From: Actinomycetes bacterium
GTDB taxonomy: Bacteria; Bacillota; Sulfobacillia; Sulfobacillales; JAIMBI01
Length of the DNA: 50,431 nt
Assembly: GCA_023565505.1 (NCBI GenBank)
Contig: JAIMBI010000026.1
Location: 1-50,431, forward strand
Reading direction: 5' to 3'
In this document: positions 23,417 through 31,323 of the stretch, piece after piece
Position numbering within the stretch: position 1 is the first letter of the stretch
How the letters are laid out: every line of letters begins with the position of its first letter
The notes under the pieces: generated by a model
What the model was told of the DNA's origin: nothing
Database searches by the model: none
The model's input: only the letters and a program-made list of their open reading frames with translations
Made by a program: the position numbers and the translations under genes

Positions 23417-23445
23417 ATATTAATAGACATCCGCCCGGGGCACAA
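23417..23445 (-). promoter_or_regulatory. Promoter of the T-box/ilv-leu operon
   Basis: On the minus strand TTGTGC (23445-23440), a 17-nt spacer and TAATAT (23422-23417). It is in an unusually AT-rich spot just upstream of the T-box stem I. Confidence 0.65.
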
Positions 23446-23537
23446 CCCCTTTTTTAGGGCCGAAACGTTCCCCGTGCCGGCCGGCGGCCCGTCGCCCCTT
23501 CGGGCGCCGCGGCCGGACGCCGCCCCCATCGGGCCAC

Positions 23538-25091
23538 ATGAATCCGCCGCGCGCGTCGCATACTCCCCGTGAGATGGCTCACGAAACCCTGGACCCGAGC
23601 AACGTCGCGCGGCTTGCCGACCCGGCGGCGGTTCGCACCTGGCTCCGCCAGCTCGACGCGCTGGACCGACGCGTGGCCGCCTTCCTCGACCGGCTCGGGC
23701 GCCCGCCGCACGAGCGGCTGGCGGCGGAGCTGGAAGCCACCTGGGGCGAAGCCCCGGACTACGTCCACCGCACCCTCCGGGCCCGGGACCACAGTCGCCT
23801 CGAGGTGTTCTACCTCTCCGGGCGGGTCGACGCCAACCTGGTGGCCAACAACGTAGTCCAGCCGCTCCTGGCGGCCGGCTCGTTCCGCGGCTGGGACGCG
23901 GGCGGGCTCCCTCTCGACGCGGTGCGACTCGCTCCCTCCCCCGACGCGATCTCCGCCGCGCTGGTGGAGGGCCGGGTGGTCCTGGGACCGGCCGGCGACG
24001 GGGGCTACGTCGCCGTGGCGGCCGCCGGGCCGCCCCACCGCACGGTCGAAGAGCCGAAGGTGGCCCAGGTGGTGCACGGCCCGCACACGGGCTTCGTCGA
24101 GGACCTGGGCGTCAACCTGGCGCTCCTGCGCCACTACGTCCGCTCGCCGCTCCTCGCGGTCGAGTCGCTCCGACTCGGCCGCGCCAGTCCGACGCGCGTC
24201 CTCGTCGTCCGCCTGCTCGGCGTCAGCCGCCCCGCCGTCGCGGCCCTGGTGCGCCGGCGTCTGCGCCGACTCGCCGCCGCCGGCGTCGTCGACAGCTCCC
24301 GCCTGATGGGTCCCCTGGGAGCCCACGCGCTCGTGCCCACGGTCCAGTACAGCGAACGGCCGGACCAGGTAGCCGCGGCGCTGTTCGCCGGCCGGGTGGC
24401 GGTCCTGGTGGAGACCAGCCCGGCCGTTCTCCTGGTGCCCACCACCCTGGCCCACCTCCTGAGCGCTCCCGGCGACTACTACCAGCCGGCCGTCTCGGCG
24501 TCCGTGGTGCGGCTTCTGCGCTACGCGGGGACCGTGGTGGCCGTCCTGCTGCCGGCCCTCTTCGTCGGCATCAGCACCGTCAACCAGCCGCTCATGCCGC
24601 TGCCCCTCCTGCTGAGCTTCGTCCGCTCCCGGCTCACCATCCCCTTCTCCATCGCCGTGGAGACGTTCCTGATGCAGGTGGCCTTCGATCTCGTGTACGA
24701 GGCCGGGCTTCAAGTCCCCAGCGCCTTCGGCCAGACCGTCTCCGTGGTCGGCGCCCTGGTGGTGGGCCAGGCCGCCGTCATGGCCGGCATCGTGAGCGCG
24801 CCCACCCTCATCGCCGTCGCGTTCGCCTACCTGGCGCAGCTGCTCGTGCCGGACCAGAACCTGGCCATGGTGCTCCGGGTCCTCCGGTACGCAACCTTGG
24901 TCGCGGCGGCGGTGTTCGGGCTCATCGGCGTCACCGCCGCGTTCGCCCTCTTCGTCACGTGGGGAGCCACCCTGAGCCCCTACGGGGCCGTATACCTCTC
25001 CCCCCTGGCGCCGCTCCGACGCTGGAGCGTGCGCGACGCGCTGCTGCGGGCCCCGTGGGGTCGCCGGCGGCGCCCGGCCGCCGCCCGATGA
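23538..25091 (+). CDS. Spore germination protein, GerA family
   Basis: 517 residues. This A-subunit of a nutrient germinant receptor sits in the inner spore membrane and starts germination. The N-terminal soluble domain (to about residue 290) has VFYLSGRVDANLVANNV near residue 95 and EEPKVAQVVHGPHTGFVEDLGVNLALLR-type order near 180. SPAVLLVPTTL and PGDYYQP lead into the membrane part with five helices, and FVGISTVNQPLMPLPLL is the family segment between them. ATG 23538 has no ribosome site. ATG 23574 is the alternative, with a GCATACT -10-like element directly before it. First gene of gerABC, overlapping gerB as ATGA. Confidence 0.92.
   Translation: MNPPRASHTPREMAHETLDPSNVARLADPAAVRTWLRQLDALDRRVAAFLDRLGRPPHERLAAELEATWGEAPDYVHRTLRARDHSRLEVFYLSGRVDANLVANNVVQPLLAAGSFRGWDAGGLPLDAVRLAPSPDAISAALVEGRVVLGPAGDGGYVAVAAAGPPHRTVEEPKVAQVVHGPHTGFVEDLGVNLALLRHYVRSPLLAVESLRLGRASPTRVLVVRLLGVSRPAVAALVRRRLRRLAAAGVVDSSRLMGPLGAHALVPTVQYSERPDQVAAALFAGRVAVLVETSPAVLLVPTTLAHLLSAPGDYYQPAVSASVVRLLRYAGTVVAVLLPALFVGISTVNQPLMPLPLLLSFVRSRLTIPFSIAVETFLMQVAFDLVYEAGLQVPSAFGQTVSVVGALVVGQAAVMAGIVSAPTLIAVAFAYLAQLLVPDQNLAMVLRVLRYATLVAAAVFGLIGVTAAFALFVTWGATLSPYGAVYLSPLAPLRRWSVRDALLRAPWGRRRRPAAAR
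23558..23564 (+). promoter_or_regulatory. GCATACT element before the gerA operon
   Basis: TGAATC, 14 nt and CATACT lie just before the ATG at 23574. They resemble forespore/mother-cell sigma sites. If used, the message would be nearly leaderless and gerA would start at 23574 rather than 23538. Confidence 0.35.
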
Positions 25092-26161
25092 GCCAGGTCA
25101 TCAGCCGTCGGCAGCTCGCCTTCCTGCAATTCACCACCATCGCGCCCACCATCCTGGTGTTCCTGCCGGGCGCCATCCTGGCCGGCGCGGGCCACGACGG
25201 CCCGTTCGTGGTGCTAGCGGCGCTCGCTGAGGCGGCCGGGGTCGACGCGGTGCTGGTCGCGGCGCTGGTCCCGTCCTCCCCGCCCCAGCTGTTCCGGCAG
25301 GCCTGGGGAGACCTCGGCGGACGGCTGGCGACGGCCGGCTATGCTCTTGGCCTGGGCCTGGGCCTGGTCGCCGTCTGGGCCGAATTCCTGATCCTCATCC
25401 GCACCGAGGTCCTCCCCCTCACCCCCGAGTGGGCTGTGGCCGCCCTGGGGGTGCTGGTCACCGGCCTGATGGCCTCCCGCGGCCCGGCGGGCATCGCCCG
25501 GGTCAACGACCTGGTCGTCGCCACCACTACCCTCGTCATGGTCGCCCTCGTGGCCGTCGCGGCCGGTGGGATCGAGACCTGGAACCTGCTGCCCCCCTAC
25601 CCCCTCGCCTGGACCCGTCTCTGGGGCTTGGCCTGGCTGCCGGTTACGTTCCTGGGCGAGATCCCCGTCGCGGCCACGTTCCTCCCCCGGGTCCGGGACC
25701 GCGCCCCGCGCGCGTTGCGCGCGGCCCTGCTGCTCGGCGCCGGGGCCGCCGGTCTCGCCCTCCTGGCCCCGGTGGTCGTCACACTGGGCGTGCTCGGTCC
25801 CGTCCTGGCCCGCGAGATCCCCTGGCCGTTCTTCGAGGTGGTGGCCGACCTCCGCATCGGCCAGTTTCTGACCAAGAACGCTCTCTGGCTCATCGCCGTG
25901 GGATCCCTGCTGCTCTACGTGAAGATCGCCATCTGGTCATACGCGGTGGCCGACAGCTGCCGTGCCGCGGCGCGCCGGGGGACCCGGCGGGTGTGGATCT
26001 GGGCCGTCGTTCCGGTCACGGCGGCCGTGGCCGTCCACGCCTTCACCGCGACCGCCGCGGCCCAGGACCTGGTGGCCGCCGACTGGGCCGAGGGGGTCTT
26101 CCCCTTCCTCGCCGTCCTGGTCACGGCGGCGGGAGTCGTCCGACGATGGCGCCGCCGTTAG
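25088..26161 (+). CDS. Spore germination protein, GerB family (amino-acid-permease-like)
   Basis: 357 residues, about ten hydrophobic segments, of the APC-superfamily endospore germination permeases. It begins ISRRQLAFLQFTTIAPTILVFLPG, the family N-terminus that binds the germinant. The middle GIETWNLLPPYPL and the FLGEIPVAATFLPRVRD segment are also typical. The ATG overlaps the gerA stop (ATGA), and the last 16 bp overlap gerC. It should act with the A and C subunits in the inner spore membrane; germinant unknown. Confidence 0.9.
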   Translation: MSQVISRRQLAFLQFTTIAPTILVFLPGAILAGAGHDGPFVVLAALAEAAGVDAVLVAALVPSSPPQLFRQAWGDLGGRLATAGYALGLGLGLVAVWAEFLILIRTEVLPLTPEWAVAALGVLVTGLMASRGPAGIARVNDLVVATTTLVMVALVAVAAGGIETWNLLPPYPLAWTRLWGLAWLPVTFLGEIPVAATFLPRVRDRAPRALRAALLLGAGAAGLALLAPVVVTLGVLGPVLAREIPWPFFEVVADLRIGQFLTKNALWLIAVGSLLLYVKIAIWSYAVADSCRAAARRGTRRVWIWAVVPVTAAVAVHAFTATAAAQDLVAADWAEGVFPFLAVLVTAAGVVRRWRRR

Positions 26162-27321
26162 CGCGGCGCGTCCGCCGCTGGGCGCGGGGTCTGTTGGCGC
26201 TCGCCCTGGCGCCCTGGCTGGCGGGATGCTGGGACGTGCAGTCCCCCGAGCACCTCCTCATCCCCACGCTCATGGCCGTGGACCGGGCGTCGGGCCGGTA
26301 CACGGTGACCATCCAGGCGGTGGTCCCCGCCCTGTTGTCCGTCAGTCCCGGGTCCAGCGGCGGAAGTTCGGGCGGAACGCCTCCCGTGTGGGTGGTCCAA
26401 GGCGAAGGCGCCACCGTGCTGAGCGCCCTGCAGGCCGCCACCCTGGACTTCCCCGCTCCCATCAGCCTCTCCCACCTCGAGGTGCTGGTGCTCGGCCCGG
26501 GCGTCTTCAGCCCCCGGGCGATGGCCGACGTCGTCGACGCCCTCCTGCGTTCGCCCTACCTGACGCGCAGCTTCTGGATCTACGCGAGCCCGCGACCGGC
26601 TGCCGACGTCGCCCGGGCCGCCAACGCGCTCGGCCTCTACCCCGCCCAGGTCCTCATCCGGGTCGCCGAACGCGAGACCCGGACCGGACGCCTTGCCCCG
26701 GTCCGCTTCATCCGCTGGCTCACCGACAGCCGGACCGTCGCCGGGAGCACCACGCTCCTCCCCTGGATCACCGTCCGCCCCGCGCCGCCGCCGGGGTCCG
26801 GCGACGACTTCCGCTTCCCCGGGATGGCCTTGATTCGTGGGGGCCGTGTGGTCGGGACGCTCGCGCCCGCCCAGACCGCGGTCTGGTCGCTGGTCGCTCC
26901 CTTCCCCGCGGGGGAGCATGCCCCGCGCCCGCTCGTCACCGTGACGAACGGAGCCACGCGGTGGGTGTACCAGATCGCCCGGCATCAGACCCAGTGGACC
27001 TTCAGCCCCGGCCGGGTCCAGGTCCGTCTGACGCTGGCGGCGAGCTTGGTGGAGGCCGACGGGACCGTCCCCGCGGCGGGCGACCAATCCCGGCTGCAGG
27101 AGGCGCTGGCCCGGCAGGCCGCGCGCGACGTGGACGCCCTGGTCCGCTGGAGCCAAGCCCGGCACGCGGACATCTTCGACCTCGGGCGGCTGGCCGCGGC
27201 CACGGACCCGGCGTGGTGGGCGGCGCACGCCGGCCGCTGGCCGACGGTCTACAGCCGCCTGCCGGTTGAGGTCACCGTCCGGGCCCAGCTCGAGGACGTG
27301 GGCAACCGCCTGCTCCCGTGA
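26146..27321 (+). CDS. Spore germination lipoprotein, Ger(x)C family
   Basis: 391 residues. A lipoprotein signal peptide ends in the lipobox LAGC with C28 as lipid site, a substrate for LspA. The next residues WDVQSPEHLLIPTLMAVD correspond to the GCWDxxEIxxxxxxxxxGxD start of the family. SLSHLEVLVLGPGV and LTRSFWIYASPRPAADV follow, and the C-terminal domain ends with VTVRAQLEDVGNRL, the family's typical VxxxxxGxxx end. C-subunit of the germinant receptor, anchored on the outer face of the inner spore membrane. ATG 26146 lies 16 bp inside gerB. Confidence 0.9.
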   Translation: MAPPLARRVRRWARGLLALALAPWLAGCWDVQSPEHLLIPTLMAVDRASGRYTVTIQAVVPALLSVSPGSSGGSSGGTPPVWVVQGEGATVLSALQAATLDFPAPISLSHLEVLVLGPGVFSPRAMADVVDALLRSPYLTRSFWIYASPRPAADVARAANALGLYPAQVLIRVAERETRTGRLAPVRFIRWLTDSRTVAGSTTLLPWITVRPAPPPGSGDDFRFPGMALIRGGRVVGTLAPAQTAVWSLVAPFPAGEHAPRPLVTVTNGATRWVYQIARHQTQWTFSPGRVQVRLTLAASLVEADGTVPAAGDQSRLQEALARQAARDVDALVRWSQARHADIFDLGRLAAATDPAWWAAHAGRWPTVYSRLPVEVTVRAQLEDVGNRLLP

Positions 27322-27341
27322 GCGGCGCCGACCGCGTCCGT

Positions 27342-27388
27342 CGGTGTCGATCCGCGCAGCCGGAAAGGGCGGGCGGAGGTCGACACCG
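27342..27388. repeat. 9-bp inverted repeat after gerC
   Basis: CGGTGTCGA (27342-27350) and TCGACACCG (27380-27388) are perfect arms 29 nt apart, 20 bp after the gerC stop. It could be a weak terminator or a protein site. No T-run. Confidence 0.25.
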
Positions 27389-27485
27389 TCCGCCACCGCG
27401 GCAGGCCGAACCGCCGCATAATTGAGACCGGGCCGGACGTCCCGGACCCCGCCGCACGGGGGCTGTGCTCGTCCGCCCGGTCGCC

Positions 27486-27491
27486 GCATAC
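27486..27491 (+). promoter_or_regulatory. GCATAC element upstream of the YaaL-like gene
   Basis: GCATACGCT lies 35 nt before the ATG at 27527, at normal promoter distance. No -35 was recognised. Confidence 0.3.
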
Positions 27492-27526
27492 GCTGGGGGC
27501 GAGAAGGTCTTGCCGACGGGGAGGCG

Positions 27527-27784
27527 ATGGGGTTGACTTGGCAGGAGCAGTTCGCCGAGGCGGTGACGGAGTGGCGGGCGGCCCTCGACGCGTTCAACCA
27601 CGCGGAGCCGGACTACGTCGATTACCATATCCTGCGCCTGTACACCGCCGAGCAGAAGCTGGCCCTCATCCTCAAGCAGGCCAAGGCCGCCTGGCGCGAC
27701 CTCGCCGGGCTGCCCAGGGCGCCCCGCCTGACACGCACCGCGACCCCGCCGGCCCTGCCCTCCGGTCCCGACCCGTCCGCCTAA
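27527..27784 (+). CDS. YaaL-like (DUF2508) small protein
   Basis: 85 residues. ATG 27527 follows GGGGAGGCG. The helical segment EAVTEWRAALDAFNHAEPDYVDYHILRLYTAEQKLALILKQAK (read as consecutive pieces) fits the DUF2508/YaaL pattern of 'W..A...F....D...VDY.I..L.AAE....L...AK'. A Pro/Thr-rich tail ends it. YaaL is a small protein of unknown function encoded beside recR and bofA in Bacillus. Here it stands alone between gerC and the convergent response regulator, with which it overlaps by 4 bp at the stops. A sporulation link is suggested only by context. Confidence 0.65.
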   Translation: MGLTWQEQFAEAVTEWRAALDAFNHAEPDYVDYHILRLYTAEQKLALILKQAKAAWRDLAGLPRAPRLTRTATPPALPSGPDPSA

Positions 27785-28566
27785 CGGGCACCCGCCGGCG
27801 TGGAGAAGCCGAACAGGTCGCGCAGCTTCTTGGCGTTGTTCCGGCTGACGGGGATGTCCTCCTGCGGGTTGCCCCGCATCTTGAGCGTGAACGTGCCGTT
27901 GAAGAACGGGATGATCTCGGAGATCTCGTGGATGTTCACGATGAAGCTCCGGTGGCAGCGGAAGAACACATGCGGCGGCAGCTGCCGCTCGAGCGCCGAG
28001 AGCGTCGTGCGCACCAGGTGCCGGCGCCGGTCGCGGGTGTAGACGAACACCTGATCGCCCTCCGCCGCGAAGTAGGAGACCTCGGACAGGCGCAGGGGAA
28101 TGGTCTTCTCGCCCTCGCTCGCGGCCACGTACTGGGGATATTCCGCCGGCTCCGGGGACGGTGCCCGGCGGCCGCCGTCCGAACGCTCCGGGGCCACGCC
28201 CCGCATCAAGGACCGCAACCGGTCCAGGGTCTCGGCCAGCCGCTCCCGGGAGACGGGCTTGAGCAGGTAATCGACGGCGTTCAGGCCGAACGCGGGGACC
28301 GCGTACTGGTCGTAGGCGGTGACGAAGACGATGAAGGGCCGCTCCAGGGGCTTGGCTCCCAGCTGGCGCGCCAGTTCCAGACCGTTCAAGCCGGGCATCT
28401 GCACGTCGAGGAACACCACGTCGTAGGGCAACGCCTCCAGGAGTTGCCACGCCTCGCGCGCATTGGCCGCCTCCCCGATCACCTGCACGTCGGGGTAGCG
28501 TTCCAGCTGGTACCGGAGCTCCGCCCGCGCCGGCGGCTCGTCGTCAACGATGAGTGCCCTGAGCAT
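27781..28566 (-). CDS. LytTR-family response regulator
   Basis: 261 residues. The receiver domain (1-120) has the acidic pocket DDE at 8-10, phospho-acceptor D54 in VVFLDVQMPG, T/A at FVTAYD and lysine in YLLKPV. The C-terminal LytTR DNA-binding domain (about 150-250) has RLSEVSYFAAEGDQVFVYT, FFRCHRSFIVNIHEI and SRNNAKKLRDLFG. It is transcribed with the sensor kinase, overlapping it by 23 bp. LytTR regulators of this type control autolysis, murein hydrolases or carbon-source transport. Targets are unknown. Confidence 0.94.
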   Translation of the reverse strand: MLRALIVDDEPPARAELRYQLERYPDVQVIGEAANAREAWQLLEALPYDVVFLDVQMPGLNGLELARQLGAKPLERPFIVFVTAYDQYAVPAFGLNAVDYLLKPVSRERLAETLDRLRSLMRGVAPERSDGGRRAPSPEPAEYPQYVAASEGEKTIPLRLSEVSYFAAEGDQVFVYTRDRRRHLVRTTLSALERQLPPHVFFRCHRSFIVNIHEISEIIPFFNGTFTLKMRGNPQEDIPVSRNNAKKLRDLFGFSTPAGAR

Positions 28567-29692
28567 GCTGGGCCTCCTGTCCCGTCTCGGCCACCGTCCA
28601 GGGGATGCGGGCGGTCACCAGCGTCCCCCGTCCGGGCCGGCTCATCACGCGGAGCCCGGCCGCCGGGCCGAACAAGCTGACCAGGCGTTCGTGGACGTTC
28701 GACAACCCCAGGCCCATCCCGGACCCGTAGCCCCGTTCCAACAGCCGCGGCAGCACCTCCGGCGCGATGCCCACGCCGTCGTCCAGCACCACGATGCGGA
28801 GCGTATCGCCGCGGCGCCGGGCTCCCACCACGAGGCGACCCGGTCCCTCCTTGGGGACCAAGCCGTGCACCACGGCGTTCTCCACCAACGGCTGGAGCGT
28901 CAGCACCGGCAGCACGGCCGACAGCGCCGCCGGGTCGACGCGCACCACGAACTTCAGCCGATCCCCGTACCGCGCTTTCTGGAGCTTCAGGTAGAGGTCC
29001 ACGAAGTCGATCTCGTCCACGAGGCGGACCCGGTCCCCGTGGTAGGTGAACGAATGCCGGAGGAACGCCGCCAGCTCCACCAGCAGGTTCCGCGCCGCGC
29101 CGGGATCCTTGCGGCTCGTGGCGATGATGGTGTTGAGCGTGTTGAACAGGAAGTGCGGCCGGATCTGCGCCTGCAGCGCCTCGAGCCGCGCCTGAGCCAA
29201 GAGTTCCCGCTGCCGCTCGGCCTCCGCGAGTTCGAGGTGCAGGCTCACCAGCTCGGAGATGCCCACCGCCAGACGCATGGCGAACGCCGGCACTTGGCCC
29301 AGCTCCCGCGGATACAGTTTCACCGTGCCCACCACGGCCCCCTGGACCTTGAGGGGCGCGATGACCGCCGCCCGGATGGGGCACGGGCAGCCGGCCACCG
29401 GGCACTCCAGTTCCTGTTTGTCGCGCACCACCGAGATCTCGCCGCTGCGGAGGGCCCGGCGGGTCGCATCCGTCTGGACCGGCAGGCCCGGCCGCATCCA
29501 GGGGCAGCCTTGCCCGACGTAGGCCAGGATCCGCTCCGTGTCGGTGATCGCCACCGCCTGGGGCTCGGCGATGCGATAGACGATGCCGGCGATCCGCTCG
29601 GCGGTCTCCTCGTTGAGCCCGAGCCGCGCATACGGGGCCACCTCGCGGCTTATCTGCAGCGAGGCCGTGAGCGGCGTCCACGCGTCCGCCAT
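28544..29692 (-). CDS. LytS/YehU-type sensor histidine kinase without membrane domain
   Basis: 382 residues. LytS proteins usually have a 5-6 TM 5TMR-LYT domain. Here the protein starts directly with a GAF-type domain (about 20-150), so it is probably cytosolic. The GAF part has C63, C97, C102 and C104 (the CPVAGCPC cluster, as in many LytS proteins). The His_kinase domain begins QAQIRPHFLFNTLN with H180; VLTLQPLVENAVVHGL is the N box and DDGVGIAPEVL and GSGMGLGLSNVHERL the G boxes. ATG 29692 follows a perfect GGAGGTGA. It partners the LytTR regulator. The cysteines might sense redox or metal, which is inference. Confidence 0.92.
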   Translation of the reverse strand: MADAWTPLTASLQISREVAPYARLGLNEETAERIAGIVYRIAEPQAVAITDTERILAYVGQGCPWMRPGLPVQTDATRRALRSGEISVVRDKQELECPVAGCPCPIRAAVIAPLKVQGAVVGTVKLYPRELGQVPAFAMRLAVGISELVSLHLELAEAERQRELLAQARLEALQAQIRPHFLFNTLNTIIATSRKDPGAARNLLVELAAFLRHSFTYHGDRVRLVDEIDFVDLYLKLQKARYGDRLKFVVRVDPAALSAVLPVLTLQPLVENAVVHGLVPKEGPGRLVVGARRRGDTLRIVVLDDGVGIAPEVLPRLLERGYGSGMGLGLSNVHERLVSLFGPAAGLRVMSRPGRGTLVTARIPWTVAETGQEAQHAQGTHR

Positions 29693-30006
29693 GGCTCACC
29701 TCCAGTCAATCCGACGCGGGTGGGTCGCGATCCGGAGCGGGCGGGACCTCCCGCCCGCCCGGAGCGGTCCTGGGCGGCGTCCCGCCGCAGCGTATCACGC
29801 TTTCAGTGTAAGGGGATTGCGCCGGCCGTGCCAGCATCGCCACGGACCGCGCACCGCCGCCTGCCGCCCTCGGCCCACCGTTCGACGGCCGATCCCTGCC
29901 GCTCGCCCCGTGCGTCCGACGGTTGAGCCGACCGCCCTTTCGGCCTTCGCCAGGGCGACGCATGCTGGAAGCAGCCGGGGTGGAGCCTCGGGGAGGAGGT
30001 GGCCGG
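29693..30006. other. Intergenic region upstream of the LytS-type kinase
   Basis: 314 bases without a clear gene. It holds a perfect hairpin, GCGGGCGGGA with TCCCGCCCGC (29737-29758, 2-nt loop), which would lie in the 5' leader of the kinase message. A slightly AT-richer stretch lies around 29795-29815 where a promoter is likely, but no convincing -35/-10 pair was found. Confidence 0.5.
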
Positions 30007-30123
30007 GTGGACGACCAGGACACGCTCGACATGCTTGAGACGTCCGACCAAGGCCGCGCGACGGACTGGTTCGACGTGACGCGGGCATGGTTCGACGAAA
30101 GCCTGCCCGAGCCGGCGGAGTGA
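30007..30123 (+). CDS. Possible 38-residue acidic small protein
   Basis: A GTG start (30007-30009) has GGAGGAGG about 8 nt upstream. The product is acidic, with the segments DDQDTLDMLETSD and DWFDVTRAWFDESLPEPAE. The acidic, Trp-containing, amphipathic tail looks less random than most small frames here. It ends 13 bp before the convergent hairpin next to rpoD. A longer in-frame reading from 29923 adds only Arg/Pro/Gly. No family recognised, and it could be chance. Confidence 0.35.
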   Translation: MDDQDTLDMLETSDQGRATDWFDVTRAWFDESLPEPAE

Positions 30124-30136
30124 GCGGACGCCGGGC

Positions 30137-30176
30137 GGGCAAGGCCCCCTCGCCGGTGGGCGAGGGGGCCTTGCCC
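30137..30176. terminator. Perfect 18-bp hairpin after rpoD
   Basis: GGGCAAGGCCCCCTCGCC pairs perfectly with GGCGAGGGGGCCTTGCCC around a 4-nt loop, one base beyond the rpoD stop (30178-30180). It probably ends the long minus-strand cluster and the small plus-strand frame. No T-run. Confidence 0.65.
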
Positions 30177-30177
30177 G

Positions 30178-31323
30178 TTAGTCGAGGTAGTCGCGGAGCT
30201 TCTTGCTTCGGGTCGGGTGGCGGAGCTTCCGGAGAGCCTTCGCCTCGATCTGGCGGATCCGCTCCCGGGTGACGCCGAACACCTGGCCCACCTCCTCGAG
30301 GGTCCGGGCCCGGCCGTCGTTGAGGCCGAAGCGGAGCCGCAACACCTTCTCCTCGCGGTTGGTGAGCGTGTCCAGGACCTCCTCCAACTGCTCCTTGAGC
30401 AGTTGGTAGCCGGCCGCCTCCGCCGGTGCCGGGGCGTCCTCGTCCTCGATGAAGTCGCCCAGGTGGGAGTCTTCCTCCTCCCCGATGGGCGTCTCGAGCG
30501 AGACCGGCTCCTGGGCTACCTTCTGGATCTCGCGGACCCGTTCCACGGTGATGCCCATCTGCTGCGCGATCTCCTCCGGCGTCGGGTCCCGCCCCAGTTC
30601 CTGGAGCAGCTGCCGCTGGACCCGGATCAGCTTGTTGATGGTCTCCACCATGTGCACCGGAATCCGGATGGTGCGCGCCTGATCCGCGATGGCCCGGGTG
30701 ATGGCCTGCCGGATCCACCAGGTGGCGTAGGTGCTGAACTTGTATCCCTTGCGGTAGTCGAACTTCTCCACCGCCTTGATGAGACCCAGGTTGCCTTCCT
30801 GGATGAGGTCCAGGAAGAGCATCCCGCGCCCCACGTAGCGCTTGGCGATGGACACGACCAGGCGCAGGTTGGCCTCCGCCAGCCGCTTCTTGGCCTCCTC
30901 GTCGCCCTGTTCGATCCGCTTGGCCAGCTCCACCTCCTCGGCGGCCGTCAAGAGCGGCACCCGCCCGATCTCCTTCAGGTACATCCGCACGGGGTCGTCG
31001 ATGGCGACGCCCTCGGGCACCGCCAGGGCGTCGGCGGCTTCCCCGGCCACGGCCTCCTCGTCCGCCTCCGGCTCCTCCTCCGGCGGCACGACCAGAGCCT
31101 TGTCCTCGCCGTCCCGGTCGTCCACCACCTCGATCCCCATCTCGTTGATCATCTCGTAAACCGTGTCGATCTGATCCGTCGGGAGGTCCATGGTTTGCAG
31201 GGCGTCCATGATCTCCCCATAGGACAGCTTGCCGCGGTCCTTGCCGCGGTTCAGCAATCCACGGATCGCGTCCATGGCCGCTTGACGCTCATCCTTGGGC
31301 AGTCCGTCCTGACCCATCATCAT
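30178..31323 (-). CDS. rpoD: RNA polymerase primary sigma factor (SigA/RpoD)
   Basis: 381 residues, close to B. subtilis SigA. Region 1.1 is present ([15 protein letters not shown] to EMGIEVVDD), followed by an acidic linker. Region 1.2 begins [18 protein letters not shown]. Region 2 has [27 protein letters not shown] and the -10 reading helix [18 protein letters not shown]. Region 3 and region 4.2 ([28 protein letters not shown]) complete it. Three ATGs in a row open the gene; the first overlaps the dnaG stop (ATGA), while the third (31315-31317) is best spaced from GGGGAGGG. It directs most transcription. It ends the cluster, as in other Bacillota. Confidence 0.97.
   Translation of the reverse strand: MMMGQDGLPKDERQAAMDAIRGLLNRGKDRGKLSYGEIMDALQTMDLPTDQIDTVYEMINEMGIEVVDDRDGEDKALVVPPEEEPEADEEAVAGEAADALAVPEGVAIDDPVRMYLKEIGRVPLLTAAEEVELAKRIEQGDEEAKKRLAEANLRLVVSIAKRYVGRGMLFLDLIQEGNLGLIKAVEKFDYRKGYKFSTYATWWIRQAITRAIADQARTIRIPVHMVETINKLIRVQRQLLQELGRDPTPEEIAQQMGITVERVREIQKVAQEPVSLETPIGEEEDSHLGDFIEDEDAPAPAEAAGYQLLKEQLEEVLDTLTNREEKVLRLRFGLNDGRARTLEEVGQVFGVTRERIRQIEAKALRKLRHPTRSKKLRDYLD

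Noticed and set aside
29628..29633. GCATAC inside the LytS-type kinase gene
   Set aside because: It is within coding sequence and not placed to serve a downstream gene start on its strand; counted as a chance match.
28544..29692. Idea that the Cys cluster of the LytS-type kinase is a novel iron-sulfur sensor
   Set aside because: Similar cysteines (C....CPL pattern) occur in ordinary LytS GAF-like domains, so the cluster is not a new feature by itself.
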